Part shown: piece by piece, positions 16,406 through 26,302 of the stretch
How the letters are laid out: the number at the start of each line of letters is the position of its first letter
How positions within the stretch are numbered: position 1 is the stretch's first letter
Origin: an uncultured Bacteroidota bacterium
GTDB taxonomy: Bacteria > Bacteroidota > Bacteroidia > Bacteroidales > UBA932
Assembly (NCBI GenBank): GCA_937901965.1
Contig: CALGSW010000014.1
Coordinates: 1-64,000 of the forward strand
Reading direction: 5' to 3'
Length of the DNA stretch: 64,000 nucleotides
Program-made: the position numbers and the translations under genes
The notes under the pieces: model-generated
Databases searched by the model: none
The model's input: only the letters and a program-made list of their open reading frames with translations
Told to the model about the DNA's origin: nothing

Positions 16406-17869
16406 TTAATAACCTGGATTTTGTTGGGACGCAATAGCAGGATTAGCATCCATTTCAGACTGTGCAATTGGAAGGATAGTCTTATAGAATGTCCTGTTTA
16501 TTGTTTTTGTTCTGTGACTGATAAGAACCGCAGGGTAGATAAAGTCATCATTGAACTCTATAGTCCTGTTTAGTCTTAACATGTCAAAGTATCTGTGACC
16601 TTCAGCAAAGAGCTCTTTACTTCTTTCGTCAATAATCATATCTAGAGTAACTGTGGTTGCAGTGGCAGGGTCAAGATTTGGAGCCCTCTTTCTTATTTCA
16701 TTAAGATAGTTGGCAGCTTTTGTCTTATCAGGAGTAGCCTTTCTAAATGCAGCCTCAGCAGCCATCAGATAGATTTCAGACAAACGGATAACCTTAACAT
16801 TTACAGCTGAGGTTGAACCCTTGTCGCCCTTAAGATCAACACCTGCATATTTCAGACATGAGCCAAATCTGTCATTTGCTGATTCATCATAATCCATAAT
16901 ACCCCATCTAACATCTGAAGCATCTTCACCCAATCTGTCAAGATAGTAGTCACTGGCCATGAACCAACCCATAGCTCCGGTAATTTTGCCATTTCTCAGC
17001 AGGTAATATCCAAGAGAGCCGGTGCGGAGGTCGCCTTCAGACACATACATAGCAAGCTCAAATATTGATTCTGATCCATTTTCCAAACTCCATGAACCAA
17101 CCCATTTTGCATTTGTATAAAGGGTGTATTTCTTGTCGTTTATAATTGTCTCAGCAGCTGTAAGAGCATCATCAAATCTGTCCATATGAAGATACACTCT
17201 TCCCTGAATTGCCTTATTAGCATAGAAGTTGAGATAACCTTTAGATATAGATTTTGAAAGCAGAGGTTCTGCATCTGTGAGATCTTTAAGGATCTGTGTA
17301 TATACAGCCTCTACAGTGCTCCTGGTTGGCTGATCAGCAGCGTCAAGCGGTTCAAGTACGAGAGGAACTCCATATGAAGACTTATCCATATTGTAAGGTT
17401 TTCCATAAAGCCTTACCAGGTCAAAATACATAAGAGCCCTAGCAGTAAGTGCCTGGCCTTTGTATGCGCTGAGTGCAGCAGATCCTTTACCATCTGCCTC
17501 AAGCTTGTTTATATTTACTATAATATTATTCGCCTGAAGAATATTGTGATAAATCTGGTTCCAGTATCCGTTATAGGCATTTGAGGTGGCAGAGTGATTA
17601 AATGTGTAGAGAGCATCCAGTCCCCTGCCCTGAGAACGGATAGCGAAATCTCCACCCTTTGCATCACCGTACATGATGAAGTTTCTGCCATAATAGTCTG
17701 CAGATGACATTTTGCTCATAAGGCCGTTGATGGCCACGCCTGCGTCATTAACGTTTGTAATGGAGGTCTCAGATGCAGCAGAGTTGCTAGGCTTTACATC
17801 CAGAAAACCATTACACGACGAAAGCAGCACAATGCTCATCAAAATTATTGAAATATTTATCTTTTTCAT
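16406..17869 (-). CDS. SusD/RagB-like outer-membrane nutrient-binding lipoprotein
   Basis: 487 residues. Signal ILMSIVLLSSC gives lipid-modified Cys19, followed by NGFLDVKPSN, the typical SusD start. The rest shows the alpha-helical TPR-rich SusD pattern (GQALTARALMYFDLVRLYG, LSEIYLMAAEA, ELFAEGHRYFDMLRLNR). SusD caps its SusC partner and captures ligand at the cell surface. The partner is directly upstream (17 bases). No glycoside hydrolase, sulfatase or ECF sigma/anti-sigma pair is next to it, so the nutrient is unknown and need not be a glycan. Confidence 0.93.
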   Translation of the reverse strand: MKKINISIILMSIVLLSSCNGFLDVKPSNSAASETSITNVNDAGVAINGLMSKMSSADYYGRNFIMYGDAKGGDFAIRSQGRGLDALYTFNHSATSNAYNGYWNQIYHNILQANNIIVNINKLEADGKGSAALSAYKGQALTARALMYFDLVRLYGKPYNMDKSSYGVPLVLEPLDAADQPTRSTVEAVYTQILKDLTDAEPLLSKSISKGYLNFYANKAIQGRVYLHMDRFDDALTAAETIINDKKYTLYTNAKWVGSWSLENGSESIFELAMYVSEGDLRTGSLGYYLLRNGKITGAMGWFMASDYYLDRLGEDASDVRWGIMDYDESANDRFGSCLKYAGVDLKGDKGSTSAVNVKVIRLSEIYLMAAEAAFRKATPDKTKAANYLNEIRKRAPNLDPATATTVTLDMIIDERSKELFAEGHRYFDMLRLNRTIEFNDDFIYPAVLISHRTKTINRTFYKTILPIAQSEMDANPAIASQQNPGY

Positions 17870-17886
17870 TGTAGCAACTTTTTTAA

Positions 17887-20800
17887 TTAGAATGTGAATT
17901 CAACACCGAATGTATAAGTCTTTCCGAGAGGAATCTCCCATCCTCTTGTGCCATATTCATTAACTTCAGGATCGTATACATCGTATGCGGCCATAGTAAA
18001 GAGATTTGAACCGTTAAAATACACTCTGGCGTTTGCCAGTTTTATTTTATTAACGACATTTTTAGGCAGATTGTATGCAAGAGTCACAGTTTTTAGTCTC
18101 AGATAGTCTGCTTTATGCATATGTCTGGTACTTCTCTGGTTTACGTCTTCCAGGTCAATTGCAATACGCATAGGGTATTTTGCATCTTTATTCTCTGGAG
18201 TCCATCTGTTATCAAACTGATCTTTAGAAATAATCCTCTCCCAGTAGTAACCATCATCTGTTACGTCACGGCCAACACCATCATATGTGTATCCGCCAAG
18301 TTTATAAGTAAAATTAAGGGCTAGCGATAATCCTTTCCACTCTACACTTGTGTTAATACCTCCAAAAAGTTTAGGGTGGATATCACCTATGATTTTCTCA
18401 GATGCTTTTCTATAATCATATGTAGCAGCTCTTCCGTCTACAGTAAGATCCGCTGTATTATCATTGTTAAGGAACCACAGGTTTTTACCTGTCTCTCTCT
18501 CAACGCCTGCCCATTCACGACCATAAAGTGCCAAAGTTGATTCACCCTCTCTGTAGATATATTTTCCTCTTGAGTCACCACCTGTTGGGTCATACCAAAT
18601 AATATCCTGTCCACCGTATAGTTTAGTAACTGTTGAATGAACGTGAGAAGCAGTAATTCCGGCATTCCAAATTATACTCTCGGTTTTGATGATATCGGCG
18701 TTCAGCTCAACCTCAAGACCCCTATTATTAATTTCACCTACATTTTTAAGTGTAGATCCAAATCCGGTAACCCTTGAGATAGGAACATCCTGAAGAAGGT
18801 TTTTGGAATCTCTGTTGAAGTATTCAACTGATCCTGTAATCCTCTGATCCAATAATCCAAATTCAAGAGCAATATTTGATGTGTAGCTTGTTTCCCATGA
18901 AAGATTTGCATCGGCAATTGTACTTACGCCACTGCCCGGCTGCTCCATATACTTATCTCCATAAGTGGCAAGAGAACGCCATCCGTAATTTGAAGAAGGC
19001 AGTGTACCGTTAACACCATACGAACCTCTTAGTTTCAGACTGCTGATGAAGTCAACATTTTTCATGAAGTTCTCTTTGTCAATCCTCCATGATCCCGCAA
19101 CAGACCAGAAATTACCCCAGCGAGCACTAGGACTTAGCCTTGAAGATCCATCTCTTCTGTATGATCCTGAAACATAGTACTTGTTATCATAGTTGTATTC
19201 AGCTCTTGAGAGCATAGATACCATAGTATTCCCCCAGTAGTATCCGCTAGCGTCCAGTTTACCCGCTGTTGCCACAGTGTGCAGTGCACTTGAGGGAAGG
19301 TTTGTACCAGTTGCTCTTGCATATTCAGATTTATTCTCCTCTACCTCCCAGCCAACTAATACTCCAACATTGTGCTTCTTAGCAATCTCTTTATTGTAGT
19401 TCAGAGTTGTTGAGGATACCCACTTGTTCACATTAGTAACCATTTCAGAAACAGAACCTCCTACTGAAGAACCTGAGAAGTGAAGTTTACTGTAATAGAT
19501 ATGGTCCTGAGTTTGTGTATTATCATACGAGAAGATTGATTTCAGCTGAAGTTCAGGAAGAATTTTAACTGTAATGCTTTCGTTTGCTGATATACGTAAT
19601 GTTCTGGAGTTATTTTCCCATTCATTGTTGTAATAAAGAGGATTATATGCATAACTGCCATATCTGGCGGTCCAGTCTGCTCCTGTTTTGTAGTCTGTTG
19701 GCCAGTAAAGAGGCCACAACAAGTTTCTTGACTGCATAAAGTAGTTACTTCCTGTTGCTCTTGTATCATTGAATCCCTCCATATTGCTTCTGGCAATATT
19801 GATATTTGTAGAGAATTCAACCGATTTACCCACCTTCTGTGTAAGGTTCACACGGCCGGTAATTCTGTCAAACTCGTTGATAGTGCTCCTTCCGAGATTC
19901 TTTGTATATGAAAGTGAAGTATAATAGTTTGAAGATTCATTTGCCCCACTAACGGCAAGGTCATATGACTGGAAGACAGCTGTACGGAACAGAACATCAT
20001 CCCAGTTATAGTACTGACCGGCTCTGTCACCTGTTATTGTAAGACTGTTCACCGTGTTATCCGGAGCTGTAAAGATATATCCGTGTTTATTAAACCTGTT
20101 GTTAAGCTGTTTCAGAGCATTTGCGCTTGCAACCGCATCAGTTTTCCCACGATAGTATACATCTGCATTCCAGAAGTTTTCGTAATATGCCTCAATCTGT
20201 TGCTCAGGTGTGGCAACCTCAAAGTTGTCCGTTGCAAAACTAGGAGTTATACCAACTGATGCTTTAAAGTTTACAGATGTTCTGCCAAGTTTTCCTCTCT
20301 TGGTAGTGATAACGATAACGCCATTGGCTGCTCTTGAACCATACAGTGCAGAAGCTGCAGCATCCTTCAGTACGGTAATTGACTCAATGTCCGCAGGATT
20401 AATTGAGTTCATAACGTTATTGCTTGTGTAGATACCCATCTGGGTAACGTTACCGGATACAACCGGAACACCATCTACAACATAAAGAGGTTCGTTTGAA
20501 GCGTTCATTGATCCTATACCCCTTACACGGATAGCCGATGTAGAACCAGCTTGTCCGGAAGTTGTTGTAATCTGCATACCGGCAACCTTGCCGTTCATTG
20601 CATTTTCAAAGGATAGTGTGGGAACGTCCCTTATAGCTTCGCTCTTTACAACGCTGGCGGCACCTGTAAATGTACCCTTTGTAGCGGTACCGTAGGCAAC
20701 AACCATCACTTCGTCAAGAGCAAGGGCATCAGGGCTAAGTATTACATCAATAACACTTCTTCCGCCTACAGGTATTTCCTGAGATGAATAGCCAATGTAA

Positions 20801-21018
20801 CTAAAGACGAGTACTGCATCGGCAGGTACATTTGTTAAAGTGTACTTGCCATCCAGATCTGTGTTGGCACCAGCTCCTCTAACACCTTTAACAAGGATTG
20901 TAGCATAAGGAACCGGAGAACCGTCATCGGATGATGTCACCTTTCCGGTAACTCTCATCTGGGCCCAACCGATATTAACCAGTAATACCGACAAGACAAT
21001 CAAGATCGATTTCTTCAT
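17887..21018 (-). CDS. SusC/RagA-like TonB-dependent outer-membrane transporter
   Basis: 1043 residues. Signal peptide (MKKSILIVLSVLLVNIGWAQ), then a CarboxypepD-regulatory-like domain (~22-105; VTGKVTSSDDGSPVPYATI), a plug with PLYVVDGVPVVSG near 182 and SITVLKDAAASALYGSRAANG near 215, and a 22-strand barrel ending in an aromatic residue (GVEFTF). It imports a nutrient with SusD in a lid-and-barrel complex, powered by TonB. First gene of the pair. On the minus strand TAATTTTG (21056-21049) with TTG 20 bases upstream is a plausible promoter. Confidence 0.94.
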   Translation of the reverse strand: MKKSILIVLSVLLVNIGWAQMRVTGKVTSSDDGSPVPYATILVKGVRGAGANTDLDGKYTLTNVPADAVLVFSYIGYSSQEIPVGGRSVIDVILSPDALALDEVMVVAYGTATKGTFTGAASVVKSEAIRDVPTLSFENAMNGKVAGMQITTTSGQAGSTSAIRVRGIGSMNASNEPLYVVDGVPVVSGNVTQMGIYTSNNVMNSINPADIESITVLKDAAASALYGSRAANGVIVITTKRGKLGRTSVNFKASVGITPSFATDNFEVATPEQQIEAYYENFWNADVYYRGKTDAVASANALKQLNNRFNKHGYIFTAPDNTVNSLTITGDRAGQYYNWDDVLFRTAVFQSYDLAVSGANESSNYYTSLSYTKNLGRSTINEFDRITGRVNLTQKVGKSVEFSTNINIARSNMEGFNDTRATGSNYFMQSRNLLWPLYWPTDYKTGADWTARYGSYAYNPLYYNNEWENNSRTLRISANESITVKILPELQLKSIFSYDNTQTQDHIYYSKLHFSGSSVGGSVSEMVTNVNKWVSSTTLNYNKEIAKKHNVGVLVGWEVEENKSEYARATGTNLPSSALHTVATAGKLDASGYYWGNTMVSMLSRAEYNYDNKYYVSGSYRRDGSSRLSPSARWGNFWSVAGSWRIDKENFMKNVDFISSLKLRGSYGVNGTLPSSNYGWRSLATYGDKYMEQPGSGVSTIADANLSWETSYTSNIALEFGLLDQRITGSVEYFNRDSKNLLQDVPISRVTGFGSTLKNVGEINNRGLEVELNADIIKTESIIWNAGITASHVHSTVTKLYGGQDIIWYDPTGGDSRGKYIYREGESTLALYGREWAGVERETGKNLWFLNNDNTADLTVDGRAATYDYRKASEKIIGDIHPKLFGGINTSVEWKGLSLALNFTYKLGGYTYDGVGRDVTDDGYYWERIISKDQFDNRWTPENKDAKYPMRIAIDLEDVNQRSTRHMHKADYLRLKTVTLAYNLPKNVVNKIKLANARVYFNGSNLFTMAAYDVYDPEVNEYGTRGWEIPLGKTYTFGVEFTF

Positions 21019-21048
21019 AGATTAAGTAATTTGAATTAAGGTTTCGTT

Positions 21049-21079
21049 CAAAATTATAAAAAAAATGAACCTAATGCAA
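21049..21079 (-). promoter_or_regulatory. promoter of the SusC/SusD operon
   Basis: Minus strand TTG (21079-21077), 20 bases, TAATTTTG (21056-21049), 30 nt before the susC ATG. The remaining intergenic DNA up to 21255 is AT-rich and I see nothing else in it. Confidence 0.55.
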
Positions 21080-21255
21080 AAAATTGTAACTTTTTATCAT
21101 TTGCCCATGAAATATTGTTATTAGAGGCGTTAATATGGTTGGAATTTTGTATTTCCGCCTACTTTACTAACATTTTGAAATCATTTCATATCTATTTTCT
21201 ATTACTTATATACTTTCAAGGCTGTTTTTCTTACAATATATTGCGTTTTCAGCAC

Positions 21256-21284
21256 AAAAAAAGGCCGCGTATATCTACGCGGCC
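21256..21284 (-). terminator. pnp terminator
   Basis: GGCCGCGTA (21263-21271) and TACGCGGCC (21276-21284) form a 9-bp stem with a 4-base loop, followed on the minus strand by seven T. Confidence 0.88.
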
Positions 21285-21308
21285 CTCTATGTAAATTATA
21301 AGCAGGTA

Positions 21309-23519
21309 TTACCTTCTAAAGTTATTTTTATCACCTGACCTCCCTTGCGGACGCTGAGGTCTTCCTCCTTCCGGACGAGGCTTACGCTCAGGCTCTACGT
21401 ATCCTTCAGGTTTGTCAAGAAGAGCTTTTCTTGAAAGTCTCATTTTGCCGCTTTTTGAGTCAATTTCCAGGAGTTTTACCTCTACGGTATCACCTATATT
21501 AAGTACATCCTCAACCTTCTCAATTTTTTTCCAGTCAAGCTCGGAAATATGAAGCAACCCCTCCTTACCAGGTAAAATCTGTACAAAAGCCCCAAACTCA
21601 AGGATAGAGACAACTTTTCCGTTGTAAACCTTCCCGGCCTCAGGAACAGTTGTAATGTCCTTAATCCAGTTTAGAGCCTTGTCCATACTTTCTTTATCAT
21701 CTCCAAAGATGTCAACTACTCCGGTTCCGTCTTTTTCAGTAATAGTAATTGTGGTGCCGGTGGTTTTCTGAATCTCCTGGATTACTTTTCCACCTGTACC
21801 AATAACTGCTCCAATGAAATCACCCGGGATAACAATCTGAACAATTCTAGGAACGTGTGGCTTAAGATCCTCCCTTGGTTCGCTTATTGTTTTAAGCATT
21901 TCACCCATTATGTGAAGACGTCCCTGACGAGCCTGTTCAAGAGCCTGCTCAAGAATCTCATATGAGAGACCATCTACCTTAATATCCATTTGAGTGGCAG
22001 TTATACCATCTTTAGTACCTGTAACCTTAAAGTCCATATCTCCAAGGTGGTCCTCATCACCCAGAATATCTGATAAAACAGCAAATTTACCTGTCTTTGA
22101 ATCTGATATCAAGCCCATAGCAATCCCTGATACCGGCTTCTTAATTTTGATACCTGCATCCATAAGAGCAAGAGTTCCTGCACAAACGGTTGCCATTGAA
22201 GATGATCCGTTTGATTCAAGTATATCAGAAACAACTCTTACTGCATAAGGATTTTCATCACCTACCGGAACAACATACTTTAAAGCTCTGAGAGCAAGGT
22301 TTCCGTGACCTATCTCTCTCCTTCCGGTTCCTCTGTAAGGTTTTGCATCACCTGTAGAGAATGGAGGAAAATTATAGTGTAATACAAATTGCTCAGAACC
22401 TTCAACGAGAACCTCGTCTATTGCTTTCATATCAAGCCTTGTTCCCAAAGTAACAGTTGTTAGAGACTGAGTCTCACCTCTTGTAAAAACGGCAGAGCCA
22501 TGAGTCGCAGGAAGGTAATCAACTTCACACCAGATTGGTCTGATATCTTTTGTTCCCCGTCCATCAAGTCTTACACCCTCGTTAAGAATCATTTTTCTCA
22601 TTGCCTCTTTTTCAACATCATGATAATACCTGCTTATCATAATCTTTTTTGCTGCGGCGTCCTCCTCAGAAAGAGTTGCTATAAACTCAGACTTCAAAGC
22701 CTCAAATGCATCAGTCCTCTCCTGTTTTGCACTAGGAGTGGTTGCTATCTTATAGCATCTGTCATAGCAAAAATCCCATACAGATTTGCGAAGATCCTCA
22801 TCCTGTGTCTCATGACAGTATGCTCTCTTTTGCTCTTTACCAGCCTCTTTCATTAGCTCTATCTGAGCCTGACACTGAATTTTAATCTCCTCGTGTGCAA
22901 ATTTGATAGCCTCTAGCATATCGGCCTCAGCAACCTCCTTCATCTCTCCCTCTACCATCATAATATTGTCCATAGTTGCAGCAACCATGATATCAATATC
23001 TGCACTCTTAAGTTCAGTAAATGACGGATTCACAACAAACTTACCATCTATACGGGCTACTCTTACCTCTGAGATAGGGCCGTTAAACGGAATATCACTA
23101 ACAGCGAGAGCTGCAGATGCAGCAAGACCTGCCAGTGCATCTGGCATAATCTCTTTCTCAGCTGATATAAGATTAACTGTTACAAATACTTCTGCATGAA
23201 AATCGTCCGGAAAAAGTGGTCTCAGTGCCCTGTCAATAAGCCTTGACACTAAAATTTCTGAATCATTTGGACGACCCTCTCTTTTTAAAAATCCTCCGGG
23301 ATATCTGCCCGCAGAGGCATACTTCTCTTTGTACTCAACAGACAAAGGCATAAAGTCTACGTCTTCCTTTGCATCTTTTGCGCAGGTAACTGTAGCCAGT
23401 AACATGGTTTTACCCATTTTGAGCACAACAGAACCATCTGCCTGTTTTGCCAGTTTACCGGTTTCAATTTCAATCTCTCTTCCATCACTCAACTTGATGG
23501 TTTTCTTGATAATATTCAT
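21309..23519 (-). CDS. pnp: polyribonucleotide nucleotidyltransferase (PNPase)
   Basis: 736 residues. Phosphorolytic 3'-5' exoribonuclease of RNA decay. Two RNase PH domains (~5-230 and ~310-540, the second with GTRLDMKAID and FPPFSTGDAKP) flank an all-helical linker; a KH domain (GAVIGTGGKVIQEIQ near 580) and an S1 domain (GKVVSILEFGAFVQI near 650) follow; the tail is Arg/Pro-rich (RPEGGRPQRPQ). Start is the ATG at 23519. It lies downstream of rpsO in the same direction, the widespread rpsO-pnp order, but rpsO has its own terminator and a -7 box (TATATTTG, minus, 23639-23632) lies between them. Confidence 0.97.
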   Translation of the reverse strand: MNIIKKTIKLSDGREIEIETGKLAKQADGSVVLKMGKTMLLATVTCAKDAKEDVDFMPLSVEYKEKYASAGRYPGGFLKREGRPNDSEILVSRLIDRALRPLFPDDFHAEVFVTVNLISAEKEIMPDALAGLAASAALAVSDIPFNGPISEVRVARIDGKFVVNPSFTELKSADIDIMVAATMDNIMMVEGEMKEVAEADMLEAIKFAHEEIKIQCQAQIELMKEAGKEQKRAYCHETQDEDLRKSVWDFCYDRCYKIATTPSAKQERTDAFEALKSEFIATLSEEDAAAKKIMISRYYHDVEKEAMRKMILNEGVRLDGRGTKDIRPIWCEVDYLPATHGSAVFTRGETQSLTTVTLGTRLDMKAIDEVLVEGSEQFVLHYNFPPFSTGDAKPYRGTGRREIGHGNLALRALKYVVPVGDENPYAVRVVSDILESNGSSSMATVCAGTLALMDAGIKIKKPVSGIAMGLISDSKTGKFAVLSDILGDEDHLGDMDFKVTGTKDGITATQMDIKVDGLSYEILEQALEQARQGRLHIMGEMLKTISEPREDLKPHVPRIVQIVIPGDFIGAVIGTGGKVIQEIQKTTGTTITITEKDGTGVVDIFGDDKESMDKALNWIKDITTVPEAGKVYNGKVVSILEFGAFVQILPGKEGLLHISELDWKKIEKVEDVLNIGDTVEVKLLEIDSKSGKMRLSRKALLDKPEGYVEPERKPRPEGGRPQRPQGRSGDKNNFRR

Positions 23520-23631
23520 ATAAATTCTTTGCAGCCCGGCTCTCCCTTTGAGAGTCTATTATTATTACTTATTACAGCTACGCATGTTGCCCCGGGTTGC
23601 TTAAAGAGACAACAAACGCATAATTGGTTGG

Positions 23632-23639
23632 CAAATATA
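23632..23639 (-). promoter_or_regulatory. -7 box of pnp
   Basis: TATATTTG on the minus strand with a ~113-nt leader to the pnp start. The long leader would allow the autogenous control known for pnp in other bacteria, but no specific structure is recognised. Confidence 0.45.
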
Positions 23640-23645
23640 CAAACA

Positions 23646-23670
23646 AAAGGGTGCCTTTGGGACACCCTTT
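23646..23670 (-). terminator. rpsO terminator
   Basis: AAAGGGTG (23646-23653) pairs with CACCCTTT (23663-23670), extended inward by GC pairs; the minus strand continues TGTTTGT and the plus strand GCGTTTTTT, so it could work in both directions. It overlaps no gene. Confidence 0.7.
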
Positions 23671-23690
23671 GCGTTTTTTGCCTATTTTTT

Positions 23691-23966
23691 TTACTTGCGG
23701 AGGTTAAGTGCCTTCACAATGTTTCTGTATCTCTCAATGTCAGTCGCCTTCAGATAATCCAGAAGACGGCGTCTTTTACCAACAAGCTTAAGAAGGGAAC
23801 GCTGTGTAGAATAATCCTTCTTGTTTTGTTTAAGGTGATTGGTAAGGTGAGCGATACGGTAGGAAAATAAAGCTACCTGACTCTCTGCTGAGCCGGTATC
23901 TGCATTAGACTTTCCGTATTGTCCGAAAATCTCTTGCTTTTTGTCCGATGTTAAATAATTCGCCAT
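23691..23966 (-). CDS. rpsO: 30S ribosomal protein S15
   Basis: 91 residues, the normal size (MANYLTSDKKQEIFGQYG at the start). Binds the central domain of 16S rRNA early in small-subunit assembly; GSAESQVALFSYRIAHLTNHL and the RRRLLDYLKATDIERY segment are diagnostic. The ATG at 23966 is chosen over upstream in-frame codons because those lie close to or beyond the promoter. A canonical promoter lies ~43 bases upstream. Confidence 0.98.
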   Translation of the reverse strand: MANYLTSDKKQEIFGQYGKSNADTGSAESQVALFSYRIAHLTNHLKQNKKDYSTQRSLLKLVGKRRRLLDYLKATDIERYRNIVKALNLRK

Positions 23967-24008
23967 TTTTAAGCAATTGATGTAATTTGTTCTCCCAAAA
24001 TTGGGTTG

Positions 24009-24038
24009 CAAAGATAGACATATTTTTCCAAGCCGCAA
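24009..24038 (-). promoter_or_regulatory. rpsO promoter
   Basis: Minus strand TTG (24038-24036), exactly 19 bases, TATCTTTG (24016-24009), then GCAACCC. Perfect Bacteroidota consensus. The early transcribed bases match those of the rRNA promoter (GCAGCCC). It faces away from the moeA -7 box TAATTTTG at 24048-24055. Confidence 0.85.
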
Positions 24039-24073
24039 CTATTTTCCTAATTTTGTAGTTCAAACATTTAAAC

Positions 24074-25270
24074 ATGATACAATTTTCTGAAGCTCTCAAT
24101 ATTGTAAAAAGCAATACTATTATACCTGAAGCAGAGAAGATTCCGCTTTCTGAATCAACGGGAAGGTTCCTTGCTGAGACAATTTACGCAGACAGAGATA
24201 CTCCTCCCTTCAATAAATCTGCCGTTGACGGATTTGCCTGCAGGGAAGAGGACCTCAATGAAAAAATGGAAATTGTTGAAACAATTCCGGCAGGATTTGA
24301 ACCTTCAGTCAAACTGTCTATCGGTAAATGCTCCCGGATTATGACAGGGGCTATGCTGCCTGAAGGTGCAGATACAGTGGTTATGGTTGAGGAATGTACT
24401 GTAGAAAACAACCATATGAGATACATAGGTGGAAAAGGGAGAGATAATATCTGTATAAAAGGTGAAGACATGACTGCAGGAAGTGAAGCTGTTTCAAAAG
24501 GCACCTTAATTGGCTCTGTTCATATCGCAATCCTTGCCTCTATGGGGGCTTCAAATCCTTTGGTTTTTAAAAAAATAAAAATTGGCATTCTCTCAACCGG
24601 TGATGAAATTGTAGAACCGGATGAGATTCCGTCTAAAGTTCAGATCAGAAATTCAAATGGCTGGCAGCTTTATGCCCAGGCATTGTCTGCCGGTGCAGAT
24701 GCAAGCTATCTTGGAATCGCAAGAGATGAGCGTGAAGAGGTGAGAAAATCTATAACAGATGGGCTCAGAAACAATGATGTACTGATTATTACCGGGGGTG
24801 TTTCAATGGGCGACTTTGATTATGTACCTGAAACAATAGAATCATTAGGCTTCACCATTCTCTTCAATAAAGTAGCAGTTCAGCCCGGAAAACCAAGCAC
24901 GTTCGCAGTCTTGAAAGACAGCAAAGGTGAAGTGAAAAAGGTTATTTTTGCCCTCCCCGGGAATCCTGTATCGTGTTACCTGCAGTTTCAGCTTCTTGTT
25001 AAAGAGTGGTTTTATGCATCTTCAGGAAGCAAGTCAAAAGCTATCTGGACTAAAATCCCTATGGCAAAAGAGTTCATAAGGAAAAATACCTCAAGGCAAT
25101 CTTTTATCCCCGGAAAAATCTCAGCAGAGGGAGAGTTTGAGTTACTGTCGTATAATGGATCGGCCCATATACTGGCAATGGGTGACGCAACTGCTGTTGC
25201 ATCCATTCCTGCAGGAAAAGGGGTGCTAAAAATGGGAGAGCCTGTCACTGTCTATATTCTTGAACAATGA
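24074..25270 (+). CDS. moeA: molybdopterin molybdenumtransferase
   Basis: 398 residues. Inserts molybdate (or tungstate) into adenylylated molybdopterin. Contains FNKSAVDGFAC near 47, the MoCF-binding-like domain with ILSTGDEIVEP near 176 and TGGVSMGDFDYV near 242, and LPGNPVSCYLQF near 297. Length is normal. It matters here because the window holds a tungsten-type aldehyde oxidoreductase and a tungstate-binding protein, although these are 30 kb away. The stop overlaps the next gene by four bases. Confidence 0.94.
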   Translation: MIQFSEALNIVKSNTIIPEAEKIPLSESTGRFLAETIYADRDTPPFNKSAVDGFACREEDLNEKMEIVETIPAGFEPSVKLSIGKCSRIMTGAMLPEGADTVVMVEECTVENNHMRYIGGKGRDNICIKGEDMTAGSEAVSKGTLIGSVHIAILASMGASNPLVFKKIKIGILSTGDEIVEPDEIPSKVQIRNSNGWQLYAQALSAGADASYLGIARDEREEVRKSITDGLRNNDVLIITGGVSMGDFDYVPETIESLGFTILFNKVAVQPGKPSTFAVLKDSKGEVKKVIFALPGNPVSCYLQFQLLVKEWFYASSGSKSKAIWTKIPMAKEFIRKNTSRQSFIPGKISAEGEFELLSYNGSAHILAMGDATAVASIPAGKGVLKMGEPVTVYILEQ

Positions 25271-25923
25271 CAAAAAGCTATATTCACCCCATTTTTGGTG
25301 AGATTACAATAAGGAGAGTTGCTCTCTCCAGAAGGGTTAAGTTATCTGTTCATCCGGCAAAGGGGGTATTAGTTACAATACCTTGGTTAGTAAGCTATTC
25401 CCGTGCAATAGAATTTATTAATGAGAAGGAGAGCTGGATATCTGCTACAATGATAAGACAAAGCAAAAGGAGAGAAGACGAGGCAGTAAGGATTGGTCCG
25501 GGAAAACCCCTAAAACTGATAGGAAAAGAGATTCCGTTTGAAAATTTTAGAAAAGAGACATTTGAGGAGGATATAAATAAATCAATCAGAAAAGAGGCAA
25601 AAAATTATCTTCCGGAAAGGGTAAAAGTATTGTCAAACAGATATGGATTTAACCCCGGGAAAGTTACAATACGTAACAACAGATCAAACTGGGGAAGTTG
25701 TGCCAGATCCGGCAATATAAGTCTTAACATGCACCTGGTGAGACTCTCTTCTGAACTTGCCGACTTTGTTATCATTCATGAATTGTGTCATCTTAAACAC
25801 AGAAATCACGGTCCTCAGTTTCATTACCTCCTTGATAAGCTTTGCGGGGGAAGAGAGAAAGAGTTCAACAAGTTACTAAAGAGAGAGAGGCCTCAGGTAT
25901 TGTTTATGCCTTGTAATGAGTAG
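25267..25923 (+). CDS. YgjP-like zinc metallopeptidase
   Basis: 218 residues. The YgjP/DUF45 family has an SprT/WLM-like metallopeptidase fold. The motif HELCHLKHRNHGPQF near 172 supplies HExxH and the third His; the family segment RNNRSNWGSCARSGNISLN near 139 is clear. The cellular role is poorly known (E. coli YgjP was linked to UTP hydrolysis; others suggest proteolysis). It overlaps moeA by four bases (ATGA), so the two are co-translated. Confidence 0.87.
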   Translation: MTKSYIHPIFGEITIRRVALSRRVKLSVHPAKGVLVTIPWLVSYSRAIEFINEKESWISATMIRQSKRREDEAVRIGPGKPLKLIGKEIPFENFRKETFEEDINKSIRKEAKNYLPERVKVLSNRYGFNPGKVTIRNNRSNWGSCARSGNISLNMHLVRLSSELADFVIIHELCHLKHRNHGPQFHYLLDKLCGGREKEFNKLLKRERPQVLFMPCNE

Positions 25924-25925
25924 TT

Positions 25926-25956
25926 AAAAAAAGGGCTGCCTGAAATCAGACAGCCC
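25926..25956 (-). terminator. terminator after the 90-residue gene
   Basis: 11-bp stem (25933-25943 with 25946-25956, one G-T pair), 2-base loop, followed on the minus strand by seven T. It can also end the moeA-ygjP transcript from the other side. Confidence 0.8.
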
Positions 25957-25987
25957 CTCAGCTTAAACTTTGGTTAAGAAACAAGAT

Positions 25988-26260
25988 CTATTTTGTCAGT
26001 TCACTTATTCTGATGAACAGTGCATCAACTCCTTTAAGCAAATCCTGACTAACAGTCTTAAAGTGCTTCTTTGGATTCTCAATTTCTTTTGTATTTACCC
26101 TTTCAAAGAGTTCATTTCTGAGAGCAACTGCATCATTAATAATTGAGACAGCTTCGTCTGTTTTCTCTTCAGGATTGATATACATGAAAACCCAGCAGTC
26201 AGAGATTACCTCACTTACCAGAAAGTCTATATCCTTTTTAATTGTTCTTAAACTTGCCAT
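25988..26260 (-). CDS. small helical protein of unknown function
   Basis: 90 residues, acidic and almost entirely helical by appearance (IKKDIDFLVSEVISDCWVF, then EEKTDEAVSIINDAVALRNEL). No signal peptide or motif. I recognise it only as a conserved-looking Bacteroidales small protein. The minus-strand TACCTTTG (26287-26280) is a fair -7 box, so it may be transcribed separately from the epimerase gene upstream. Confidence 0.7.
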   Translation of the reverse strand: MASLRTIKKDIDFLVSEVISDCWVFMYINPEEKTDEAVSIINDAVALRNELFERVNTKEIENPKKHFKTVSQDLLKGVDALFIRISELTK

Positions 26261-26302
26261 ATTATTGTTAAAATTTTCGCAAAGGTAGCAAAATATTTGA
26301 AT

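Noticed and set aside
16406..21018. Polysaccharide utilisation locus
   Set aside because: Only the SusC/SusD pair is present; no carbohydrate-active enzyme or dedicated regulator adjoins it, so the substrate class is left open.
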